Shown: in pieces, positions 41,623 to 53,600 of the stretch | Numbering within the stretch: the first letter of the stretch is position 1 | Layout of the letters: each line of letters starts with the position of its first letter | Virus record (IMG/VR): IMGVR_UViG_3300050821_005436 | Coordinates: 1 to 64,000 of that record | Direction: 5' to 3' (one strand) | Source: a virus | Length of the DNA: 64,000 nucleotides | Notes under the pieces: generated by a model | Seen by the model: the letters and a program-made list of their open reading frames with translations, nothing else | What the model was told of the DNA's origin: nothing | The model's database searches: none | Position numbers and translations under genes: made by a program

Positions 41623-41628
41623 TATTTA
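41623..41628 (-). promoter_or_regulatory. T4-late-type promoter overlapping the stop of the giant gene
   Basis: The minus strand reads TAAATA; TAA 41626-41628 is the stop of the 4425-residue gene. Six bases separate it from ATG 41616, one more than in the strict leaderless cases. Confidence 0.55.
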
Positions 41629-44600
41629 TCCTATATAAAATGTCGGTTGTTCCTTCAAGAATATTGCCTGGGTTGTCTCTGCATTTATCAATGATTGACC
41701 GTTAGATGGAGTAGTTGCGCCAGGCGCATACCAAGTAACTCCCGCAGCATTCGGTATTTCTTGACCCATACTTGCATCTTCAACTAAAGTTCCTACAGGA
41801 ATAGTTGTTTGTGTTGCTCCTGTTCCTGCTGTTCCTCTTCTAATTTGTAGAAGTGCATTATTAGCTTTATCTATTTGCCAATATGTAATTCTTTCTCCGC
41901 CAATGAAGATTACGCCAGGGATTAATATCTCTACATTCGGAATTCCCAAAGTAGAAACATCCTTAACAAATATTTCTGTATCAGTTATATGTAAAGCTTG
42001 AACTAGAGTAGTTGTATTAGCTTGACTTAATCTCAAATAAGACCAATTGTCTCTCATATCCTTAAACATGCGGAATCCAATCGGAGATTGTTGAACAATT
42101 TCTGTCAGGCTAGTAATCACAACAATATCTGTTGGCTGAACGTTCAATTTTGAACTCAATGTGATAATTGATGGTGTCAATAATGAAAAATCGCTATAAG
42201 GGATCAATCGTCTTCCATTGAATGTAACAATCAAATAATTCAAATTAGCTGCGGGCCTGCTTAGTGCATAGTTAGGAACAATAAGCTCAACTGTTGATGG
42301 TGCATCAAAACCTGCTGTATCATAAGGTGCTGCTGAGAAACCATTTAATGTTGAAGCACCAATGATCTGTCCTCCCATAAACACTTGGGTTCTTATAGAT
42401 TCAAGATCATCACATTGGACACTGATGATTGAAATAATATCACCGGGCACTAGTGTAACCTCAGAGGAATTAATAGTGAATTGATTGTTTCCGATTGGTG
42501 ATCCCCCAGTCATTACATATTGCGCCCCAGTATTCACACCAATTGAAATTTGTGCTCCAACTGGTGGTGCAGTATGGAATTGAATCTGCCTTGGATTTGT
42601 TCCTGACGGTGGTAATATAGTATAAGAACTAGAAAAATACGGAACATTATTAATCCATATATCAAAGTCGCCTGGTTGAACGGTTGCTGGATTAATATTT
42701 TGAGTTCCTTGTGATGCAAATATAGTAGTTGTTCCATCGCCAGTGTAATACGCTGTATTAGTAGGAATCAATCTATTTCCATTACGATTTACAATGATAG
42801 AACCACCGATCGGTCCCGCATTGAAAATAGTCCTGTCCATGTTAATCACATATGACCCAGCAGTGATCGGGCCTGCAATAACTACTTCTTGAACATGAAC
42901 TTCTGCTCTAGTCAAATGAGTGCTATACAAATGCACATGAACATTCAAACCGTTCAATGCGGCGGCAGTAATTGTTAATAAAGTATTTCTGCCGTCTGGC
43001 GCTGCTGATAACGTGTAAGCGCTAGTTGTCAATCCATTAAATAGAACCAAACTATCCAAAACTTCAGCATAAGGTGCATTTAATTCAATGACATTCGTAT
43101 TGCCTGTCAGGATGAAGGTTTCAGCAAAAATCTGATTACCGCCTGCATCATCAATAACGTATATATAAACATTATCACTAGCTGCTAGTGGAAATTTAAA
43201 TGTAATTGTTTTACTATTAAATGAAATAGTATAATTTACACCTGGAATTTGCATACCACCATTTTGAGTGAAAACTAAAACGTTATCACCTAATAAGTTC
43301 GTTGCAGCATATGAATATGTTTGTGTAAAACCTGTTCCTGGGTAGCTGAACAATTCAACAGGAACTCCCTTAGGATTCGTTGAATTAACTGTGGGATCAT
43401 TAGTGACAACCTTAAAGTCTAATGTATCAAATACTGAACCAGGCACTAATTCTTCTGGAGCATGACTTGCGAATGCATCAATATACGCGCCACCATCAAC
43501 AATGATATCAGCTGGACGAATTCCTAGTTCCGAATCTGTATATAGACTAGAAACCTCTACGTCATACAGAGAATCAGATGGAACTGGGAAACCTTCTGGC
43601 CCAATTTTAGTTGCATCAAACGGTTCAGAGTCAAATCCACCCACGTCCCAGACTGGAGTTTGTTCATATGTCAATCCAGTCATCTTTACGCCAGGGTAAT
43701 CAATACCTGCTTGAACTTGATTTAAGAAATCGCCTGGCATTCCAGATGTAGGATCATATAATGCAGCAATCCTATCATTTGCATTCGTATAGCTTGAATC
43801 ATTTAGTAAGAATAAGTATGTTGCATCAAATGTATTTCCTGATACAAATGATCCTTCTGTTTCATCAGATGATATTAATGTGTTATCATCTGATACTAAT
43901 GAATCATCAACTGACCCATTGAAATTGACATTCACACCATACACTAAACCATTAAAAGTAATAATTTGATTTGTAGTAAATCTTGTATTTGGAGTCCATG
44001 GCACAACATTTGTATTATAGCTAATACGATCAAATTTCATAGTCAAATCAAATGATCGAATTAGATTATTTCCTATGATAGCGATTGCTGTTGCACCCAC
44101 TCCACCACCGCCAGAAATTGTGATTGTAGGTGCTGTCACATAATTAATACCCTCTGACAATATTTCGATTGATGCGACTGCAGAGCCATTCATGATGGCA
44201 ATTGCTGTTGCGCCTATGCCACCGCCACCAGTAACATAAACTGTAGGAGTGCTAATAAAGCCTGAACCACCATTAATCAATTCGATACTAAGTAAATTTT
44301 TAGACAGGTGATAATTATTCCACATTTCATATTGTGGTTTGGTATCTAACAAGAATTGATCGTTAGGTTGAGTTCCATTGGGACTTCTGTAGTAGCCTAA
44401 GCTCGAATCAAAATATGGTGGCAAATCAAAGTCAGTAACATCACCTAGATAAGTATCTTGCCAAGTATAATCTAAGACATAATCTCTAATCACAGTATGA
44501 TATGGCAATACTTCATTTAAGTAATCTTGGAAGTATGTCTGATTATCAATTTGATAACTAGGAACCTGACTCAATTCACGAATTTGGTGCAGGATTGAGA

Positions 44601-47600
44601 CAAAACTTGTCTTGAAAATCCAATCAACCCATTTTTGTTCAGACAGAATATAATTAACCATTCTGAAGAACAAACTGTTAGCATTGATTGCTAGATCATC
44701 CACAAAAATGTTGTTAAAAATACAATTAATAATATTCCTTGTTTCTTGAACAGGGAACTTGTCAAATGATTGCACATCAAATCGTTGATTATCCCAACCC
44801 AACTGGTTATCAATAAAATCATATAAGCTACTATCAAATTGAATCGTTGCATTATCTATTGCTAGAGTTGTATAGTTCCCAACAGAATTGAACAAGACGA
44901 TTTCTGAATCTCCTGATCCATTATCGTTAATTTTAATTATATCGCCAGACTTAACAGTAGTTAAAAATGCAATATCAACTAAGGTATCTACAACAAAATC
45001 TGGTGTAGATGCAGGATTATAATCTGGACTATACCAAGTCACATATTGCCAAAACTGCCTAGTATCATAGCTCTGCATTTGAACAGCAACCCATACATTA
45101 GATTTTGTTTTAGCATAAATTGCCCAAAAGCCATTGAAATTAAAATCATTAGTTACGAGAACTTTGTAACCTACCGGTAGCGCAGCAATAGGCAAGAAAG
45201 TTAGTGTTTCATAGTTCGGCACTGTTTGATTGTAATTTACAACTCCATTGTTACTAGTCGCTGGAGGAATAGGATCAAATTGCTTAATAGAGCTTAAGTT
45301 TTTCGAGAATGCAATCTGATTAACAGCACATACAGAATTCACGTATTGAACTAAGACTTTCAATCCTGTGAGTCTATCTATCACCATGCTTTGGATCGGA
45401 CGCAAACCTATACCATATTTCTCACTGACAGGTAATGTCGAATCAGGTACATTATTTCCTAGCTTATCTACACCAACAAGACTATCAGTTAATTTACTGA
45501 TAATTTGTGGAGGAATATGACTAGAAACATTGCCATTTTGAACCAATTGATATTCATTATGAATTAAATTGTTAGAGACAGCATTGTTATATTCAATGTG
45601 AAGAATCGTGTCATCACTAGAAACGGTATTAATTACATTGTATAACGCAAGTGCATTAGTATCCAATATTGCAGCAAATTCAATTCCTTGTGCTTGAGGA
45701 TTAGCAATGATTTGAGCAACAGAATTGACAGGCAACGTTTTTGGACTAGTGACATTTATAGAAGTCTTATTTTTTACCCAATAAAAATACGTAATAACTT
45801 GATTACCTGTTATTGAATCATATGTTATTTGAGAACTATAAACTGAATCATCTGCATGCTTAGGAACACCATCTCCAACCTGAGAAACATATTGGGATGG
45901 AAGGTATATAGTAGATACCCATTCATACACATCAATAGAACTGCCTGGCATCAATGATGCCCAATTTGCTGCACGATATGCCAAGTCACCTTGTTTATAA
46001 TCTACAAACCTGACTGTATCTAAGTCCCACCATACCATTCCCACTTGCTCTTTGCCCCATGGAGCTAGAGGATTTAAAATCAAACCACTTTCTGTATTCT
46101 GGACCACTTCATATACAGCTGGATCGACACTAGCAGAAAAATCAATGTTTTGTTTTGCTTCACCAGGAATCATACCGAATAATGGATCAACTGTTTCTAT
46201 ATTCTGTAAAATAGTATTTGTTTGTTTGCTATAGACAAACATCTTATTAACAGGATTAGGAATGATAGGGGATGATTGTGAGCGCAATACTTCCCATCCT
46301 AGAGTCCCTGAAGAATTCACATACTGTTGGACTGTTCCCGCTTGAGGATTTCTATCGAACGCATTAGGAGATCCCACAAAAATGTCTGTGCCTGAACTAT
46401 CTATCGCTGATCCGAACAAGTCTCCAGATACTTGAACACCAGATACAAGTTGTTGAACTTCTACATACTTTCCTAAATTAGAACCGTCAATATCTGGCTC
46501 TAATTCAAATACAAATACACTTCCACTAGGAATACCATCTACAAAATGTGTAGTCGTCTTGTCAAATGTGGTTGTTTTAGTATCAAATGTAGTATCCTCA
46601 TATGTGCTTGCGAATGGACTACCCACCATCATTTCCGTACCACCTGCCTGTATCGCTACTTTGTATCCGAATCTAGCATTTGACGTAATGATAGGATTAG
46701 TAATTTGTTGTATCTGTTGTATAGGAGCAAAACCTAAATTTTTATACGTGTTTCCTAGTACTGGTCCGATCGCAAGTTTATTTGAAACTGCTGCTGAACT
46801 ACTAGTAATTACTAGCATATTGTTTAACGCTGATGCAGTGATTCCGGTGATTTTTGCAGAATTAATATTAGTCGCAAAACCACTCAAAGTTGCATTCGTT
46901 ACAGTAACATAGAATCCATTAATGGAAATAATGTCCCCTGCTATCAACGTTGGATTTGTAACTGACGATAAAGTTCCGGTACTAGAACCCGCATCGATGT
47001 ATCGATAAGCTGCACCAGAATAATAAATTGCTTCATCTGTTTCATTCGGGGCGCCGACAATTAAGTTTCCACTAAAATCATCGTATGCAATTGATTGGCC
47101 GAAATTGACAGTTTGTTGTGTTGTATTTCCTCCCAATTTTTGAATCTGATTAAAGTTTCCATACACAACTTTGACAATAGACCCCGCAGCTGGCGCATTT
47201 AAGAATACAATAGTATTGTTAGAAGTATTAATAATAACATTATATGTATTAGGATTAAAAATATTTGATGGTTGATATACCCCATCAATGGTTACTGTCA
47301 CGTTATTTGATATAGGAAGCGTAGGAACAACCACGGTTGTCGAACCGTCCATTACAAATTGCTGTCCCGATCTTGCGAAACAATATACTGCACCAGCTTT
47401 AAATTCATGAGAATTCCCAACATTGTTGGGAGCAGAAACATACAATCTATTACCCAATGCATTACATGTTAGATCAAATCCAAACATATCATTTAGTGCT
47501 GAATCTGCTGTTGTAATAGTTGAAATATAGTTATAAAATTGTGTCGGTTGAGTAACAATCACATTTGTTGTGGGTGCTACGTTAAACACGATATTCGTAC

Positions 47601-50600
47601 CGCTAATGGTATAATCTATATTAGGTACGTATGCGATTAAGCCGCTGTTATCTAAAACATTTAATGAATTTATACTGATCGGTGTAAATCCTAATGCAAA
47701 AGTAGTAGTTACATTGTCTGCGATCAATGTAATTTGATTATACGCTGCACCTTGAACCAGACCATAAACATATACTTCATTAACATTTGGTGCGCCTATA
47801 AACAAATATGATCCATCAGATGACGCGCATATACTTCCGCCGAAATTACTTAGCACACCGAAATCAGGTGCTACTATAGTTTGTGTAATTACGAATCCAG
47901 CGTTTTTGATAATACCCGCATATACATATCCTGTTCCACTTCGGCTTCCAGGCGCGGATGCTATCCAACCTACCGGAGTATTGATTACTTTTTGTCCTAG
48001 ATTTGCTATCTGTGTGCTTGTAATTTCAAGTTCTTGTGCCGGAACTAAACTTCCTGTATTAGATTTTACAAACAATGCAAGAGTACCACCATTAGCATTA
48101 AAACCTTGACCTGGTGCGCCCACTAATACAAAATTATTTGTAGAAGATGCTGCGATAGAAGATCCAAAGTTTGCTCCTATATTTGTAGTAAATCTTGATA
48201 GATAATTAGTAAAATCGAATGGACTCTGTTTTTGCAGCACTGCCCATTGTCCTAAATTTTGATAATTATCAACCCAAGTCATATCACCATCAAGCCATGC
48301 ATTTATAGGAGTAAATGAAGACATATCTGATGCTACAGTAAATCTAACACTTTGCAATGTGAATACTAAGCCAGTTCCAGTAGCTTGGATAAATCCTGTC
48401 AGGCTAGCTGAATAAGCAACCAGAATATTCTGAAGATCAACAACTTGCAATACTTGATAAAATCCATCAAATGCAGTGCTAAAATTCTTTAATGCAATAA
48501 TTTGTCCCACAGTAAATTGGTGATATTGTGCAAATGATAATTGAATCAATCCATCAAGTGCATTAGATACCGTCTCACAAGTTACACCTGTCTCAGAAAC
48601 CCTGAAAACATTCCAATCATTGCTGAAGTCTTTCGCAGTCCAAATAGTATATCCACTGCCAATATTTGGAATCACGTTGTCAATAGAAGAAATGTCAGTG
48701 ATATCAAAAATGATTGCATCAACATCACTTGGCCTTACATATCCAGCAGTGGGCAACTGTTGTTCGACAGGGGTTCCTGGCCCAATTATAAATGGTACCG
48801 AATTCCAATCCAGTGGTGCTGAATATAATTCTGACGGTGCATAACTAACAGCCGGAACAACGCTATCAGAAGTATCTACAACTGTAGGATTAAATTCAAT
48901 GATCTGTGGATTTCCTGTAAAGGTAGCACTGTTCAACTGAACTTCTACATCCAATTTCGTTTGGGTTGCTCCGAACGATCCCACACGAATTGCCCACTCT
49001 TCGAACAATTCTACATTACTGCTTAGATTTCCGAAGTTTGCACGCGTAAATGCATCAACTGCTGTAGTCGTTCCTTTTTGTTTAATAAATCCTTGATAGA
49101 ACTTAATTTGACTACTACTTTCAACATCAAGATCCGTTAAATAAGTTCGTGGTCTAAAGCCAATTAATCCCTTAGCATGCTCATCTGCTTGATCATTAAA
49201 ATTCACATAATCAACATTGTAAAAATTTTGATATTGCTGTGCAGTATTTGCAAAGTTAGGAATCAAACCAGTCTTAATGACTGTTGAATCAATCTGTTGC
49301 CATACATTAAAGTTAAATGTGGAGCTAGGATAAACAATTTGTTTAGCTGTATAGAATACACCCTTAAAGCTTACTAAATCGTTTGTATTATATGTTGCAT
49401 TAGGATTCCACTCTTGAACATTATTTTGATTAATAAAGAATCCTGGAGTAGATAATGATCCATTCCAATCTGTAGTCTTATAACCATTCAGCTTTACGCG
49501 GAATTGTCTATCGCTTGTTACAGGTTGATAGATGATGTCATTAAACGATGTGATATTATCAAATACCAACACATGTTCCCATTGGACTAAATTAACAGTC
49601 AATAATCCTATCGTAGTTCCATCAACAACTTCTACTGCAAATATATTAGGAGATGCTGAAGAGTCACGCAATATTGTGTAACGAGTATTATCTACAACAT
49701 TAAAATTCAAATCTAAGATTCTAGCGCCGAAAGCATTATCCTGCAAAGAATCTGCCACTGACAATGTTGATAATAATTGCAATTTATTTGCCACTGGACT
49801 CAAAACAATGGCACTGCCCAAATCCCAACCCTGTTGGCTCCAAGACAAAAATTCATTCGCACTTAGGTACCAATCTTGTTGTTGATTCAATGCTGAACTT
49901 CTATCTGAAAAATTAAATCCGACTGCATTCAAATATCGTTGATAGCTGACTAAGAAATCCACAAGTTGTTGTTTAGTAGTGAATGTAGATCCGTAAGCAA
50001 CTGACATTAATACAGGATCATAGTCTTGATATATTGTTGCTGTAGCACCAGCTTGTGAAATAGTTACTGAATTTCCACTTGAAATGCTAGGAACTATATT
50101 GAAGAATGGTGCTGTCGTATCATATCCTCTCACAGAATAGCCAGCAGAAGTTAGTTCAACAATAACAGCACTATACGTTGCTGTGGTTATTGGGGCAGAT
50201 TTAATCAACGACACGCTGTAATTATCAACTGGTACTAAAATACCTTGAGTAGTTACTGCAGGAGTATTTTGTTCCAAAATTACATTCAAATAATTTTGAT
50301 CAGTAAATGCTCCCATTTTATACGCCAATTGGATAGTCATTGCATTGATATCAGACAGCAATGTTATTGATGGATTAATACCTTGAGTTCTAATATAATC
50401 CGCAATCCAGTTTGTATAACTTGCTTGTCTAACAATACTACCGTTGAGTGTAGTTCCATTCAATGATACATCAATTTGTTTGAATCGCTCATTATCCGTA
50501 AATAAAAATTGATTAAGTGAAGAATTTTTTTGGTATCCATTATCAATTAGTAACCCAAAATACTTAGCGGGTTTAGCTAATGCAGCCAAAATTTGCAAGG

Positions 50601-53600
50601 AGAATGGATATTCACTAGAACTTCTCCAAGAGTATTCTGGTGGTGCAATATCACCGAATGAATAATTCGCATCTGCTAACGTCGAATCAAAGTTTTTTGT
50701 AATGACTTGAGTGGGAGGTAGCAAATTACCCGCTAGATCGACTGGAATGTATTTTGACAATCCTGGTCTAGCATATAATGGGTTTATGCCTATATTATTT
50801 CCGCCAGCAATATAACCTGCTTCTAAGTCTTGCCACAGTAAAGTGTTGCCTTTAGTATATGGTGCAGGACCGTATTGGCTAATCCACCAGCTTGGAATTT
50901 GCGAGAATCCCAACATTTCCCACGGACGAGAGTCTGGATGAGTTGTATCATAGAAATATTCATAGATGCCTCTCCAATAACCACTAAGTGCTTTGCTATC
51001 CTTATCTAAGAAAGAACTATAGTTCCAAGTAAATGCATTACTATTTTGAAACCATTTATTGTCAGTGTAATCTACTTTGTTAATTCCTGCCCAAGTTAAG
51101 AACTCACCAGATAAAATTTGATTTATTTCTGCAATAGAATAATCAGTAGTTCTGAACTTACCAGGAATTATTGCATTGATATCAAGTTTATTTGTATATG
51201 TTGTTTTGATATTGTTATAGATGCGTAATTCAAGTTCCAACAATAATTGATCTCTAAAATCACCGAACGATGGTGTATAGCTACCATCGTGCCCGATAAT
51301 AACATTCATAGGAGTTTGATACGTATCATCTAGTGTAATTTGAGGAACGAAGGATGGATACAAACCCAATTTAGTCGGAGTTTCTGGAACCAATGAGCCA
51401 TCCGTACTAGAATAATCAACAATATCGATTACATCGCCTGCAGCAAATACAATATTATTAAACTCAATAACTGCATTGGTTTTACTAAACTGATAATTAA
51501 TTCCTTTAACTAATTGAGTTCCGTTATGATACACTAATACTGCTCTATTAGATAATGCAGTTGGATCAAAAATTGCAGAAATATTATAATTTAATTGCGT
51601 AGGATTAGAAATATTATAAGTTGTTGTAACTCCTGTAGTTCCGTAAGGAATCATATCACTATAGTAATATGGGAATGAAATATCTTTATTCGCATTAATA
51701 TATTTCATTATAGTATCAATTGCTACTGGAGCAGTTAATTGATCTATATCACCAATGGTAATTGCCGCTTGCAAGAATTTTATCTTGAACGTATTATATT
51801 CATATCGTGCTTGACGAATAGCATTAACAAAATTATAATTATTGTTCAACAAAAACAATTCAGCATATTGAAGTCCAGCACTATTCTGAATAATTTTCCC
51901 TTTGTATTTGTATATGTTAGGAAAATCTCGAAGATTTTGTGTTTCTACTCCTGTTCCGCCATAAGTTAAATTAGGCGATGATACATTGTCGCTAGAATAC
52001 AGCATTGTATCAGCATCAAATAATGTTGTATCAGAAGTTAATATTTGATTTTGAGTATTTTCAGCAAATGCGAATACATTAGTTTTTTGTGAAGAAAACT
52101 GTGATACATTATCAGAAGTAACGATTGCTGTATCAGATGTAATCTGTGTTGTGTCAGAAGTATCAACGACTGCTGGTGAATAATTTGCAACTGCAAGACC
52201 AGGAATAATACCCAATGATTGTGTCGCTGAGATAAATTGCTCGCTAATATGATTTCTGTATTGTCCTAATGTAACTGTTCCGATGGTCGCATTTTGTGCA
52301 TTATCTTCTAAGTTGTCTGGGATTTCATAGTAACCAATTGATGTTGATTCTTGGCTATAGATAAAAATATCCACTTTATCACCGGCAGTCAATATAACAT
52401 TTAGAACAACAAACAAACCAGCATCAAGTTGTTCAATAGAATAAAGATCATTTTCAACAAACAAATCATTTACATACAACAACATATTTTCAACCAAAGT
52501 TGAAATCTGTGGTGTTATATCGATAGCGAATTGAGTTGCTCCGCCTGTATAGGTATATGTGAAATGTTGATATTGTTTGCTATCTTCTATCGCCGTAGAC
52601 CAGACATTTCTTAAATCATATCCTAAAACTTCTGCTGAATTTGTTTTATGCAGGAATCCTATATTGATATTTTTAGTGATAGTCAATCCATTACTCAAAT
52701 ACGAGAATGTATCAGTATCAAAAAAGTTTGTAAATTGAATATCTCCTACATTATTGAAAGTTCTATGTGTAATAGGGAATCCTAGTGCTGAGTCAGGATT
52801 TCCAGAACCAATGGTATATCCGAAAATCTTTGTCCCTATGAACGTTGTTCCTGGATATAACGCTTGATCCGTAAAACTATTTCCATTTGTATCGAAAACA
52901 TCAAATAAAATAGGTTGATTAACAGAAAATTTTTCTTGATTAGATACCCAATTGGTTCCGTCATAATGCATCGAAACGCCAGCATAACTAAATCCCTCTG
53001 ATATAATAATGTTTTGACCTTCTTCTGCTACTTCTACTGGTGTCAAATTCAACTGAGGATTGGATCCTGCTGTAACTGTAATTAGCTGAGCTTCATACAC
53101 TGTTTTTCTAACTGTAGGATCTGTTGCAGCAGCAAATATTACTTTTATACCATTGGTCAAATTAACTCTATCAACATAGAATCCTAATTTACCTTCAACT
53201 TGCGAAAATGGATCAGTAACAGAAAAATCGATCAAATTGATAACGTCGAAAAACGATGATCCACTATTTACAAGTTGATAATTTTTTTCAAATTCAACAA
53301 TAGGTCTGACCGCACGTTTCGTAGGATCTAATACTAACGAAGTGCTATTATAATTTGCAGCAGATTGCAACACATCAACGTGGAACCAACGGTTTGATCT
53401 TGCCCATGGATTTCTATCTTCACTAGATCGTTGCATAGTGAGATAATCTGGTTCTGTCAAACCGATGACTGTATTTGCGTATGCCTCTGGAGTAACAAGT
53501 GTATTGACTGGAACCAACTCAATGGATTGTCCTACACCCTCAACATAATATGCATTAAATTGATAATTCGATGGAGAAACATCATCCCCAAAAATAATTT

